DNA of 64,000 nucleotides from contig CAVWQV010000006.1 of the NCBI GenBank assembly GCA_963757115.1, positions 372,001 through 436,000 on the forward strand, given 5' to 3'. The DNA is from CAVWQV01 sp963757115. Its GTDB lineage: Bacteria > Pseudomonadota > Alphaproteobacteria > Acetobacterales > Acetobacteraceae. The position numbers were made by a program, and so were the translations under genes. The notes below the pieces were generated by a model. It was not told the DNA's origin and did no database searches. It was given only the letters and a program-made list of their open reading frames with translations. This document shows positions 53,266 through 62,499 of the stretch, in pieces; position 1 is the stretch's first letter, and every line of letters begins with the position of its first letter.

Positions 53266-54249
53266 ATGCCAGCGATGCTGTCCAGCGAGACACTGCCTAT
53301 TTCGGTGCTGACCGGGTTTCTCGGCAGCGGCAAGACGACGTTTCTGCGCCGCGTCCTGGCGAGCGAAGCAATGCGGGACACGGCGGTGGTGATCAACGAG
53401 TTCGGCGCCGTCGGCCTTGATCACCTTCTCGTCGAAGCCAGTTCCGACGGGGTAGTGCAGTTGGGCAATGGCTGCCTTTGCTGCATGATTAGGCAAGATT
53501 TGGCCCGCACCCTGCGTGAACTCCTCGGGCGCCGATCCGGCGGCGGTGGTCCGCCGTTCCGTCGCGTGGTGGTGGAAACCAGCGGGCTCGCCGAACCTGC
53601 GCCGATTCTACACGCTGGCCGCGGACGCCCGGCTTGAACGCGAGCTGCGGCTCGATACGGTCCTCACGGTGGTGGACGGCATCGCCGGCGAAGCCACGCT
53701 GCAACGGTTCGGCGAGGCGACCGCGCAGGCCGTCACGGCGGATCGGCTGCTCGATCAGCAAGACCGACCTCGCCCCGCCACCGCCCTCGTTGTTGGATAC
53801 GCTTGCAGCGCTGAACCCGACCGCGGACCTCGCCGAGGCCCAAGCCGACGGTGCCGATGGCTTGCTGTTCCGGGGCTCGGACGCTCCCGATCGGCCGCTG
53901 TGGCGGCGGCGTCCGATGGTCGCCGTCGCGCACTCGCACGGGATCGAGACGGTCGCGATCACGCTCGGCCGGCCGATGACCCGCTTGGCCTTTGCCCGTG
54001 CGCTCGGAGGTTTGGCTCGGGAGCGCGGCGAAGACCTGCTGCGGGTAAAGGGTCTGGTCGCCTTTGCCGACCGGCCCGGCGGCCCGGCGGCGATCCATGC
54101 CGTGCAACATACGCTGCTACCCGCCGGACTGGCTCTCCGACTGGCCCGATGGCGACCGCAGCAGCCGGCTCGTTTTCATCACGCGAGAGATCGGACCAGC
54201 CGAAATCCTGGTGCGGTTCGCAGAAGGTGATCCGTCAGTTCTCGGCTAA
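53266..54249 (+). pseudogene. CobW/COG0523 family GTPase (metal chaperone), three frameshifts
   Basis: A G3E GTPase that delivers metal (Zn, Co or Ni) or acts in metal sensing. Motifs are PISVLTGFLGSGKTTFLRRV (P-loop), VVINEFGAVGLDHLLV (switch), NGCLCCMIRQDLARTL (CxCC) and VVVETSGLAEPAP. Three +1 shifts are seen: near 53606 (then YTLAADARLERELRLDTVLT), at 53753 (then LLISKTDLAPPPPSLLDTLA, SKTD as G4) and near 54118 (then YPPDWLSDWPDGDRSSRLVF). The length of exactly 984 nt is three bases over a normal reading frame. Repaired length is about 326 residues. Confidence 0.85.
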
Positions 54250-54256
54250 GCGGTGC

Positions 54257-55402
54257 TCAGGAAAGAGCGACGGCCCGTTGCGGAGGGCCGAGAACGTCGG
54301 CCTCGCCTTCCGAAGTATCGTCGTCATCCGGTTCGGATGCGGTGAGTTCGGAAAGGTCTCGCACCGCAAGCACCACCCGCCGGCCCGGACCGCCGATCGG
54401 TCGCCGCGCAACCTCGATGCTCTTGGTGCTGCCGTCGCTGCACAGGAGTTCTCCTTCCACCGAGCCCGGTCCGTCCTCAGGCTCCGGCTCCCGAAGGCGC
54501 TGCGCCGTACCCGGATCGAACAGGGCTTCGAGTTCCGCCCCAAGGAAGGTTTCTGGCGCCCTGCCCGAGAGGGCGCCGACGGCCGCGTTCGCATCGGTGA
54601 TGACGCCATCCGCTTCGAACAGGATACCTTCGAACCTTGCCTGGGCGGGTTCGCGCCACCGCGGCGCCTCACTTGGGTCCGAGGAGCCGAAGCGCTGATC
54701 CAGCACGGAGCCGGTCAGGCTAAGCGCCAGCACGAGCAGGCCTGCAGCCGCGGCGGCCAAGGCGAGCAGCACAGGAGGCAATGATACCAGGTCCGTGTGC
54801 AAGCTTGCCGCTTCGATCCGCAAAGAGGCCATGCCGGTGAAATGAAGGCTGCAAATCGCAAGGGCGAGCAGTAATGCGACCGCGGCCAAGTAGCCGCGGA
54901 CGAACATGAACAGGCCGGCAACACTGAGCACAGCCGCCATTGCGACAGACGCGATGACGCCGCCGGCTGCGAAGTGGAGCAGTCCGGGCAACACTATCGC
55001 GGTCATGCCGATGTAGTGCATTCCGGCCATTCCCCCGGCGAGCAGTAGTCCGGCGCTCACAAGCCCGAGCGGGGCGGAGCGCGTCTCCAGCAGCAGCGCG
55101 AAGGCGGCAAAACTGACGCAGATTGCGAGTGCCAATGACGCCAGGGTTATCTCCGTGTTGAAAGCGACGGGCATGCCGGCATGAAACGCCAGCATCGCGA
55201 TAAAGTGGGTGGTCCACATTCCGGCGCCGAAAGCCAGTCCCGCGACGGCGATCCAGAGGGGCCGTGTGCGTGCGCCTTCAGAGGCGACCCTGGACAGCAG
55301 GAGCACGGAGGTGTGACAGGAGAAAACACATACGGCCGCTGCGAGCACGATCAGTCTCAAATCGTGGTCGACGACCGCGCACCCGATCACCCCAAGCAGC
55401 AT
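54257..55402 (-). CDS. MHYT-domain membrane sensor with PAS-like tail
   Basis: A 381-residue protein. Seven or so helices form an MHYT domain with repeats TTHFIAMLAFHAGM, GMHYIGMTAIVLPG and LHFTGMASLRIEA, proposed to sense gas or redox through metal. The last ~110 residues look like a PAS domain (FEGILFEADGVITDANAAVG, FLGAELEALFDP). No GGDEF, EAL, HAMP or kinase domain follows, so it lacks a catalytic output. The start follows AGGAGATCGGG. Confidence 0.78.
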   Translation of the reverse strand: MLLGVIGCAVVDHDLRLIVLAAAVCVFSCHTSVLLLSRVASEGARTRPLWIAVAGLAFGAGMWTTHFIAMLAFHAGMPVAFNTEITLASLALAICVSFAAFALLLETRSAPLGLVSAGLLLAGGMAGMHYIGMTAIVLPGLLHFAAGGVIASVAMAAVLSVAGLFMFVRGYLAAVALLLALAICSLHFTGMASLRIEAASLHTDLVSLPPVLLALAAAAAGLLVLALSLTGSVLDQRFGSSDPSEAPRWREPAQARFEGILFEADGVITDANAAVGALSGRAPETFLGAELEALFDPGTAQRLREPEPEDGPGSVEGELLCSDGSTKSIEVARRPIGGPGRRVVLAVRDLSELTASEPDDDDTSEGEADVLGPPQRAVALS

Positions 55403-55484
55403 CCCGATCTCCTTTCGGCCCCGAACCTCGCGCGTCCGTGATACCAAAAGGTTAACCGCGGCCTGGCCGCGGCGGGGTCGCCGG

Positions 55485-55937
55485 TCAGGCGGGTTCGCGG
55501 CAGCGGACCAGATTGATCGGTTTCACAGACATCACGTCCTCCCCGCGCTGGTTCCGCAGCTCGATCAACGATCGCACGACGCCACGGTCGGGCTTGGAAC
55601 GGGAGCGGGTCGCTTCGAGAACCGTGAGCCGGACGAAGAGTGTATCCCCTGGGCGAACCGGTCGGAGCCATCGCAGCTCGTCCACTCCTGGCGAGGCGAG
55701 GCTGGAGGCGGGCGAGAGATAGTTCTCGACTACGAGCCGCATCATGAGCGCGCCCGTCTGCCAGCCGCTGGCGATCAGCCCGCCGAACGGGCCGGCGGCG
55801 GCGGCTTCGGGATCCGTGTGGATCGGCTGGGGGTCGTAGACTTGTGCGAACGCGACGATCTGCTCGGCGTCGATCGTGAAGGAGCCAAGCTCCGAAACGC
55901 TGCCCACCACATAATCCTCAAAAAACCGGTCCGACAT
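55485..55937 (-). CDS. MaoC-like (R)-specific enoyl-CoA hydratase family protein
   Basis: A 150-residue hot-dog fold protein. The hydratase motif is FAQVYDPQPIHTDPEAAAAG with the catalytic Asp and His, then PFGGLIASGWQTGALMMRL. The C-terminal strand is VKPINLVRCREP. The motif DPQPIHTD matches R-hydratase motif DxNPIHxD except for Gln in the third position. It could hydrate an enoyl-CoA intermediate. Confidence 0.88.
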   Translation of the reverse strand: MSDRFFEDYVVGSVSELGSFTIDAEQIVAFAQVYDPQPIHTDPEAAAAGPFGGLIASGWQTGALMMRLVVENYLSPASSLASPGVDELRWLRPVRPGDTLFVRLTVLEATRSRSKPDRGVVRSLIELRNQRGEDVMSVKPINLVRCREPA

Positions 55938-56167
55938 GCATAGCCTCCGAGCGGTGCACCCCGACGGCGGGCTGCTAGGCTCCGCCGCACGATGGGGTAA
56001 GCACGGCGTGGACAGCAACTCCTCCTCCACAGCCTCGTCCCTCTACTTGATCCTCGACATGGACAAATCGCGGTTCCAAGCCGGCCATTCCGGATGCGCT
56101 GGCCGACCTGGGGGCAATGCAGAGTTTGGCCGAGCGAGCTGCGACGCCACTGCGGAGGTAGGCCCTG

Positions 56168-56679
56168 ATGAGCGCATCGGCGACGACAGCTGAAGCCGGA
56201 TCGGTGGATCGGGTGCGGGCCGCATTGGCCTCGAACGGACACCCGGACACCATCACAGAAGTCACCGGCACCGCGCGAACGGCGTCGGATGCCGCCGCCG
56301 CCGTCGGATGCACGGTGGCGCAGATCGTCAAGTCAATCATCTTCCGCACGGCAGAGGAGTCGCCGCGCCCGGTGCTTGTACCTGACCTCGGGCGCGAACC
56401 GGGTCGATGCAGAGCGGGTCGGAGCCTTGCTTGGGGTCCGGCTCGGCCGCGCCGACGCGGCCTGGGTGCGCGCGGGTCACCGGGTTCGCCATCGGCGGCG
56501 TCGCTCCCATCGGGCATCTCACCCCGCCGCTCGTGATCTTCGACGAGCATCTCCTTCAGCTCGACCCGATCTGGGCCGCGGCGGGTTCACCAAGCCACGT
56601 CTTTCGGACTACGGCGGCCGAGCTGCTGCGCATCACCAGTGCTCGCGCGGCGTGCGTCCGAGCGATGGACCGCCCCTAG
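56168..56679 (+). pseudogene. YbaK/EbsC-type prolyl-tRNA editing domain protein, two frameshifts
   Basis: A YbaK/ProX-like protein that deacylates mischarged Cys- or Ala-tRNA-Pro. N-terminal MSASATTAEAGSVDRVRAAL then VAQIVKSIIFRTAEESP. Near 56381 one extra base, then LTSGANRVDAERVGALLGVR. Near 56474 another extra base, then VTGFAIGGVAPIGHLTPPLV and the C-terminal VFRTTAAELLRITSARAA. All three blocks are canonical. It ends convergently with rdgB sharing four bases. Confidence 0.82.
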
Positions 56680-57281
56680 CGTCGGGGAAGGCAGGCCGCG
56701 AGCAACTGCTCGAACGCGCGGGCGCGGTGGCTGAGCGCGTGCTTGTTGTTGGGATGCATCTCGCCGAACGTCTCGGCGCTGCCCAGGGGCACGAACATCG
56801 GGTCATAGCCGAAGCCCCGCTCGCCGCGTGGCGGCCACACGGCGATCCCGTCGACCCGTCCGACGAATGTGTCCGTGTGCCCATCGGGCCAGCCGAGGCA
56901 GAGCGCCGAGACGAACCAAGCACGCCGATCAGCCGCTTGGCCGAGTTCGGCCTCGACCCTTGCCATTGCCGCCGCGAAGTCTCGTTCCGGTCCGGCCCAG
57001 CGCGCCGAGTGCACCCCCGGCCCGCCGCCGAGCCCGGCCACGCAGAATCCGGAATCGTCGGCGAGTGCGGGTCCCTTGCCCGACCGCGCCGCGGCGAGTG
57101 CCTTGATGCGCGCATTGCCGGAGAAATCCGCTGCGTCCTCTGCCGGTTCCGGCAGGCCAAGCTCCGCGGCCGAAACAATGGCGACGGCGTGCGGCCGCAG
57201 AAGATCGGCAATCTCGGCGAGCTTTCCTGCGTTGTGTGTCGCGACCACGAGGCGGGCACCTGGTTCGAGCTTTCTCGCCAT
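56676..57281 (-). CDS. rdgB: RdgB/HAM1 family non-canonical purine NTP pyrophosphatase
   Basis: A 201-residue Maf/HAM1-fold enzyme that hydrolyses dITP and XTP. Landmarks: LVVATHNAGKLAEIADLLRP, GPALADDSGFCVAGLGGGPG, HSARWAGPERDFAAAM and GFGYDPMFVPLGSAETFGEM. The start ATG (MARKLEPGARL) overlaps the rph stop by one base (TGATG), the usual rph-rdgB order. Confidence 0.95.
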   Translation of the reverse strand: MARKLEPGARLVVATHNAGKLAEIADLLRPHAVAIVSAAELGLPEPAEDAADFSGNARIKALAAARSGKGPALADDSGFCVAGLGGGPGVHSARWAGPERDFAAAMARVEAELGQAADRRAWFVSALCLGWPDGHTDTFVGRVDGIAVWPPRGERGFGYDPMFVPLGSAETFGEMHPNNKHALSHRARAFEQLLAACLPRR

Positions 57282-58000
57282 CAGCCAAGCCCGGCCGCTT
57301 CGCGCTGCATCGCGAACAACGCGCCTGTTCCCTGCCGGGCCAAACCGAGCAAGGCGAGGAACTCCGCCTCGGAGAACGGCGCCCGTTCGGCGGTGCCCTG
57401 GATTTCGACAATGCCGCCACCGTCCGTCAGCACGAAATTGGCGTCCGCTTCGGCCTCGGAATCCTCCGCATAGTCGAGGTCGAGCACGGGAACGCCGCCC
57501 GCCAGCCCACACGAGACGGCTGCGACCTGACCGTTGAGTGGCATGCGTGCGATCACGTTAGTGGCCATCAGCTTCTTGAAGGCAAGATGGAGCGCGACCC
57601 AGGCACCGGTGATCGCCGCGCATCGCGTGCCGCCGTCGGCGTTGAGCACGTCGCAGTCCAATGTGATGCTGAGCTCGCCCATCGCCTGCCGGTCCACGAC
57701 CGCGCGCAGGCTGCGCCCGATCAGCCGCTGAATTTCCTGCGTCCGCCCGGATTGCTTGCCGCGCGCCGCTTCGCGGTCGCCCCGGCTGTGCGTCGCGCGC
57801 GGAAGCATCCCGTACTCCGCCGTGACCCAGCCCTTGCCGGTGCCGCGCAGAAATGGGGGAACCCTTCCCTCGGCGCTGGCCGCGCATAACACCTCGGTGT
57901 CTCCTACGCGGATCAGGCAGGAACCCTCGGCGTGGCGGGCGAAGCCCGGAGTGAACGAAACGGGGCGCAGCGCATCGGCCGCGCGGCCGGAAGGACGCAT
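57281..58000 (-). CDS. rph: Ribonuclease PH
   Basis: A 239-residue phosphorolytic 3'-exoribonuclease that trims tRNA 3' ends. Landmarks: MRPSGRAADALRPVSFTPGF, GTGKGWVTAEYGMLPRATHS, LDCDVLNADGGTRCAAITGA and PVLDLDYAEDSEAEADANFV. It precedes rdgB and is divergent from the CPA2 antiporter gene. Confidence 0.96.
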   Translation of the reverse strand: MRPSGRAADALRPVSFTPGFARHAEGSCLIRVGDTEVLCAASAEGRVPPFLRGTGKGWVTAEYGMLPRATHSRGDREAARGKQSGRTQEIQRLIGRSLRAVVDRQAMGELSITLDCDVLNADGGTRCAAITGAWVALHLAFKKLMATNVIARMPLNGQVAAVSCGLAGGVPVLDLDYAEDSEAEADANFVLTDGGGIVEIQGTAERAPFSEAEFLALLGLARQGTGALFAMQREAAGLG

Positions 58001-58135
58001 GAGGCGGCTATCCTGGTTGGGGAGACCAATCCTAGCGCTTCCTCGGGCGGACCACCATGCGCGACCGGCCGAGATTTGCCGCCGCGGGCGAACCGATCCC
58101 CGGCAGCGAATTGCCGTCTCTGTTAGACTCTCGTG

Positions 58136-59935
58136 ATGGAAGCCGCACCACTCGACACGTCGCTCTACAAGGGAGCACTCGTCGTCCTGGGTGCGGCCGG
58201 CGTTGTCATCCCGCTGTTCCATCGCCTCCGCGTCAGCCCGGTGATCGGCTTCATGCTGGTCGGCGTGATCGTCGGCCCGTTCGGACTGGCGTCGCTCGAG
58301 CCGCGGTGGCGTTGGCTCGCCGTCGTCACGATCGATCGGCCGGAGGCGATCGAGCCGATCGGACGCCTTGGCGTGGTGATGCTGCTTTTCATGATCGGTC
58401 TCGAGCTGTCGTTCGAGCGGCTGTGGCTGATGCGCCGGCAGGTGTTTGGCCTCGGGTGCCTGCAGCTCGTCCTCTGTGCGGCGGCTCTGGCCGGGACCGC
58501 AATGCTGGCCGGCTTCAGCCCGGCGAGCGCGATCATCATCGGCCTCGCGCTTGCGATGTCCTCCACCGCCGTCGTGCTTCAGGTGCTTGGCGAGGAGAAG
58601 CGGCTCCACACCGCGACCGGCCGGGCCAGCTTCGCTGTCCTGCTGTTCCAAGACTTGGCCGTGGTGCCCGTGCTGTTCGCCTTGGACGCGCTCGGTCCGG
58701 GCAATCGAGGCGAAACCGCGGCCGCGTTCGGTCTTGCCGCCGGCAAGGGTTTGCTTGCGATTTTCGCGATCGTTGCCATCGGTCGGTTGGCGTTGCGGCC
58801 GCTGTTCCGCAGCGTCGCGCGCACCCGCAGCCCGGAGCTGTTCGTTGCGGCGTGTCTCCTCGTGGTGATCGGCACGGAACTTGCCACCGCGGCGGCCGGC
58901 CTATCGATGGCGCTCGGCGCCCTGATCGGCGGATTGCTGCTGGCCGGTACCGAGTATCGGCGGCAAGTCGAAGTCACCATCGACCCGTTCAAGGGCTTGG
59001 CGGTCGGGGTGTTCCTGATCTCCATCGGCATGGGTCTCGATCTCCGTGCGGTGGGCGCCCACCCTGGTCTCGTTTGCGGCGCCATAGCGGCCGTGACGCT
59101 GCTCAAGCTGCTGATCGTCGTTCCAATCGCGCGCGCCTTCGGCCTGAAGTGGCCGAGTGCCTTCCATACGGGCCTGCTGCTTGGCCCCGGTGGGGAGTTC
59201 GGCTTCGTCATCGTCGCGGCCGCAATCGGCGGGGGCTGGCTGGACCCCAATACTGCCACCGTGGTGCTGTTCGTGACCGCGCTGACGATGGCAGCGATCC
59301 CATTGCTGTCCGGGCTGGGCGGCCGGATCGCTCCTCGGATGGCGCGGATCGACCGAAGCATGTTGGTGCCCGGTGCGTTCGAAAATCTGCCTCGCGTAAT
59401 CATCGCCGGGTTCGGGCGCGTCGGGCAAACCGTGGCCTCACTGCTGGAGGTGCATGGGGTGCCGTATGTCGCGATCGATGTTGATCCGGACGGTGTCGCC
59501 CGACAGCGTGCAGCCGGCAAGCCGGTCTATTTCGGCGACATCACACGCTTGGAACTGCTGCGACGCTTGCACCTGGACAATGCACGCGCCCTGGTGGTTA
59601 CGCTGAACGACCCGGTTGTGGCCGATGAACTCGTCCTCAGCGCGCGGGCGGAACGGGCCGATCTTTTGATCGTCGCCCGCGCCCGCGACGGCGCCCACGC
59701 CGCGCATCTCTATCGTCTAGGCGCTTCCGACGCGGTCCCGGAGACGATTGAGGCGAGTCTTCAGCTTTCGGAGGCCGTGCTGGTCGATGTGGGAATCGCG
59801 ATGGGGCCCGTGATCGCCTCCATTCACGAAAAGAGGGCGAGCTTGCAATCCACGATCAAGGCGATGGCCCCCGACGCGGATATCCGGCCCTTGGGGCGCA
59901 CACGCATGGCCCGACGGCTGCCCGCGACGGAATAG
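58136..59935 (+). CDS. CPA2 family monovalent cation:proton antiporter (KefB/KefC-like) with RCK domain
   Basis: A ~599-residue antiporter with about 12 helices in the first ~400 residues: VSPVIGFMLVGVIVGPFGLA, IGLALAMSSTAVVLQVLGEE, HTGLLLGPGGEFGFVIVAAA. The C-terminal TrkA-N/RCK domain is PRVIIAGFGRVGQTVASLLE, VDPDGVARQRAAGKPVYFGD, LELLRRLHLDNARALVVTLN. It likely exports K+ for H+ with control by nucleotide or thiol ligand. The ATG (MEAAPLDTSLYKGAL) is preferred to the preceding GTG. Confidence 0.93.
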   Translation: MEAAPLDTSLYKGALVVLGAAGVVIPLFHRLRVSPVIGFMLVGVIVGPFGLASLEPRWRWLAVVTIDRPEAIEPIGRLGVVMLLFMIGLELSFERLWLMRRQVFGLGCLQLVLCAAALAGTAMLAGFSPASAIIIGLALAMSSTAVVLQVLGEEKRLHTATGRASFAVLLFQDLAVVPVLFALDALGPGNRGETAAAFGLAAGKGLLAIFAIVAIGRLALRPLFRSVARTRSPELFVAACLLVVIGTELATAAAGLSMALGALIGGLLLAGTEYRRQVEVTIDPFKGLAVGVFLISIGMGLDLRAVGAHPGLVCGAIAAVTLLKLLIVVPIARAFGLKWPSAFHTGLLLGPGGEFGFVIVAAAIGGGWLDPNTATVVLFVTALTMAAIPLLSGLGGRIAPRMARIDRSMLVPGAFENLPRVIIAGFGRVGQTVASLLEVHGVPYVAIDVDPDGVARQRAAGKPVYFGDITRLELLRRLHLDNARALVVTLNDPVVADELVLSARAERADLLIVARARDGAHAAHLYRLGASDAVPETIEASLQLSEAVLVDVGIAMGPVIASIHEKRASLQSTIKAMAPDADIRPLGRTRMARRLPATE

Positions 59936-60104
59936 CGGCAGCGCACGCCCTAGCGGACCCTCGGCTCAAATTGAACGAGGAAGTCGTTATGCGTCAGGCG
60001 AGGACGCCATGATGCACCAACCCTTCCCCGCCAAGTGTGTTCCCGGCCGGGTTGAAGCTCGAAACGCGCCAGGATCGGCGGCGGGAATTACCCGCGCCTG
60101 AACC

Positions 60105-60578
60105 TTAGTGAAGTCGCGGCGAGCGTTCCGCGACGCGAACGGCCATGTCGAACGCGGTCAGCACTTGCTGATGCGTGCAGCGGTCGTTCATTCCTTCAAC
60201 GCTTTGGAACCCGCGCTCGCGCGCGACTTCGCGAAGGAGGTGATGCGCCCGGGCGCGCACTCGACGCGGATCGGAGTGCCTGGCTGCGGAGCGCAGGGCA
60301 CCCATGGCACAGCGCCGACCATCCGACGTTGAGTAGTAACCCTGAACCCACTTCTCCTCCGACTCGATCGTCAGCCGCGCGCGGCGCAGCAGGTGAGCGG
60401 TCGCAGGCTCAAGCAGTTCGGGCGTATTCCCGGTGAACAAGAGCTGCATGCGGCTTAGGTGTAACGCACGTTCGCAGAGAGCCTTGGCGGCACTGAACCA
60501 GCCTGTCGAACCGGCAGGCGAGACGGGCTCGACAGTCGGCGAGAAGGCTTGGGAGAAGTCGCTACCATCAAAGGGCAC
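60105..60578 (-). CDS. DUF6197 family protein
   Basis: A 157-residue soluble protein. The conserved area runs from LLRRARLTIESEEKWVQGYY through GRRCAMGALRSAARHS to MNDRCTHQQVLTAFDMAVRV. This matches the DUF6197 consensus as I recall it. The start GTG is preceded by GGAGGAACCC. Function unknown. Confidence 0.75.
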   Translation of the reverse strand: MPFDGSDFSQAFSPTVEPVSPAGSTGWFSAAKALCERALHLSRMQLLFTGNTPELLEPATAHLLRRARLTIESEEKWVQGYYSTSDGRRCAMGALRSAARHSDPRRVRARAHHLLREVARERGFQSVEGMNDRCTHQQVLTAFDMAVRVAERSPRLH

Positions 60579-60986
60579 GGGTTCCTCCAGTCGGACGAGA
60601 CGCGTTTGAGAAAATGCGGTGCACGCCGATGTTCTGAGCGCCGACCCTGCTGGGCGAACCCGTCAGGAACGCTCGTTTCAAAGGCGGCTCCCGCACACCA
60701 CCATGCTGCGAGCAACGATCCGGCAACCCGCTCGCAACCTCTTCGGCCAACGTGCCTTTGTCGACCGGGTTTCACAGACGCTGCCGTCGGCGTTACCCAA
60801 CCTTAACAGCTGACCACTCCTCCATCCTGGCGAACCAGGATGCCGGAGTTGGATGCTAACACGATGAGGCCGGGCGTCGAGAAGGTGAATTTGTGGAGTT
60901 GCAGCAATAAATCGTTTGGCGCCAGTTGGGCGGCAGAGCGAAGCTCCTCCGCACCGCTGAACGGGCGATAGGTCACACGGCGGGCG
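60579..60986. other. 408-nt intergenic region with no supported gene
   Basis: Lies between two minus-strand genes. Short frames exist on both strands (for example one across 60803-61024 on the minus strand) but they lack both a ribosome site and family similarity. It should hold the DUF6197 promoter. Confidence 0.4.
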
Positions 60987-61730
60987 TCAGACGGCGAGAA
61001 ACCCTCCATCCACGTAAAGCTCAACGCCGGTGATGTAGGAGGCCTCGTCGGAGGCGAGGAACAACACGGCGTTGGCGACCTCGTCGACCTCCCCGGAGCG
61101 TCCTAGCGGAACATTGCGCAGGAGCTCGGCTCGGAAAGCGGGGTCGGCCGTTCGGCCCGACGACCGCATGGGGGGCATGATCCCGGGATGAACGCTGTTG
61201 ACCCGGATTCGATCTCGGCCCCATTGCACCGCACCCGACTTCGTCATGGTGCGCACCGCGCCTTTCGAGGCGTTGTAGGCCATGTGGATGCCGTCCTGCC
61301 CCACGACGCCCGAAATGGAAGAAAGGTTCACGATCGAACCCCCGCCGGCCTGCCGCATCGCCGGCACCACGTATTTCATGCCAAGAAAAACGCCCGTGGC
61401 ATTCACGGCCATCACCGTGTCCCAGGCCGGCCGCTCGAGCAGGTCTTGGTAGCCGCTTGCGCTGATCCCGGCGTTGTTCACCAGGACGTCTAGCTTGCCG
61501 AAATGGCTTGTCGCTCGCTCGACCACGGATCGCCAGTTCGCCTCGTCGGTGACGTCGAGCGGCTCGAACACGGCGTTATCGCCGATGCCGGACGCGACTT
61601 TGCGACCCTCGTCTTCCAGCAAGTCGCCGATCACCACTTTGGCGCCTTCGCGGGCAAAGATGCGCGCCGTCGCCGCCCCCATGCCAGACGCGCCGCCGGT
61701 TACGATCGCGACCTTGTTCTGCAGCCTCAT
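60987..61730 (-). CDS. SDR family oxidoreductase
   Basis: A 247-residue classical short-chain dehydrogenase. Cofactor loop VAIVTGGASGMGAATARIFA with acidic GDLLEDEG (NAD-preferring), Asn in LDVLVNNAGISA, catalytic Ser in IVNLSSISGVVG and Tyr-Lys in HMAYNASKGAVR. The MPPMRSSGRTADPAFRAEL substrate loop is typical of cyclohexanol and cyclopentanol dehydrogenase-like members. Tail VTGxELYVDGG-type. Confidence 0.92.
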   Translation of the reverse strand: MRLQNKVAIVTGGASGMGAATARIFAREGAKVVIGDLLEDEGRKVASGIGDNAVFEPLDVTDEANWRSVVERATSHFGKLDVLVNNAGISASGYQDLLERPAWDTVMAVNATGVFLGMKYVVPAMRQAGGGSIVNLSSISGVVGQDGIHMAYNASKGAVRTMTKSGAVQWGRDRIRVNSVHPGIMPPMRSSGRTADPAFRAELLRNVPLGRSGEVDEVANAVLFLASDEASYITGVELYVDGGFLAV

Positions 61731-61902
61731 ACGCCGTTCCCCCCGTTGATGCCGGCTGCTTCAGGCCTGGTGCGCCGGCTTGCGTCAGATCTAGGAGAGG
61801 CCGGCGCCGCGAAACAGACAAGTGCCGGCTAAACTGGAACCTCCGACCCGTGCCGCCACGGGCCAAGCGACGATGCCGGCGGCGGAGAGTGGGCGAGCCG
61901 GT

Positions 61903-62475
61903 TCATGCTGGCACCTCCTCCTCGGGACCAAAGTCGATGCCTTCGTAGAACTCCGCGAGCGGGACTGCGATGCCGATCTCCGGGCAGCGGAGGACTGCGT
62001 CGGCAGCCAGGACGTGCCCCCTCCAGTCATCGCCCGCGCGCTCGAAAACCATTCCCCCGATCGCGTCCTGCGAGAGCAAGACGTAACGCTGAATGGAGGG
62101 GGTCGCGGCGTACTCCTGGTTCTTGGTCACGAGATCGGTGCTGCTGGTGCTCTCGCTCAGCACCTCAAAGATTACCACTGGATCGCGCACCACCGTGCTG
62201 CGTGGCGGCACGGCCGTGCAGACAACGAAGCCATCCGGGTAGCGAATACTATTCGCAACTTCCACCTTGAGATCGCTGCCGTAGAAACGGCATGGCGTGC
62301 CTCGGAGGCGGCCACCCAACGTGATCGCCAAATTGCGCTGGATACTTGCGTGCGCCGCCGTCCCGCCGGCCATCGCCACGGGCCGAAACCCGTCGAACTC
62401 GTGCTTGATCTCCTGCCGGTCCTCCCAGGCGAGGAACTCGGCCACCGTCATCCGGCTGCGGAGCGCGAAATTCAT
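61903..62475 (-). CDS. Uma2 family (DUF820) PD-(D/E)XK-fold protein
   Basis: A 190-residue Uma2 protein. Landmarks: MTVAEFLAWEDRQEIKHEFD, SDLKVEVANSIRYPDGFVVC (Asp of the PD site), PVVIFEVLSESTSSTDLVTK (ExK-like Glu-Val-Leu-Ser) and the TPSIQRYVLLSQD block. The family is a putative restriction-endonuclease fold, best known from cyanobacteria. It stands alone. Biochemical activity is undemonstrated for most members. Confidence 0.85.
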   Translation of the reverse strand: MNFALRSRMTVAEFLAWEDRQEIKHEFDGFRPVAMAGGTAAHASIQRNLAITLGGRLRGTPCRFYGSDLKVEVANSIRYPDGFVVCTAVPPRSTVVRDPVVIFEVLSESTSSTDLVTKNQEYAATPSIQRYVLLSQDAIGGMVFERAGDDWRGHVLAADAVLRCPEIGIAVPLAEFYEGIDFGPEEEVPA

Positions 62476-62499
62476 GGAGGCAAGTCTACCACACTGCCA

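Noticed and set aside
60803..61024. 73-codon minus-strand frame between DUF6197 and the SDR
   Set aside because: Overlaps the SDR end, no ribosome site, and no similarity.
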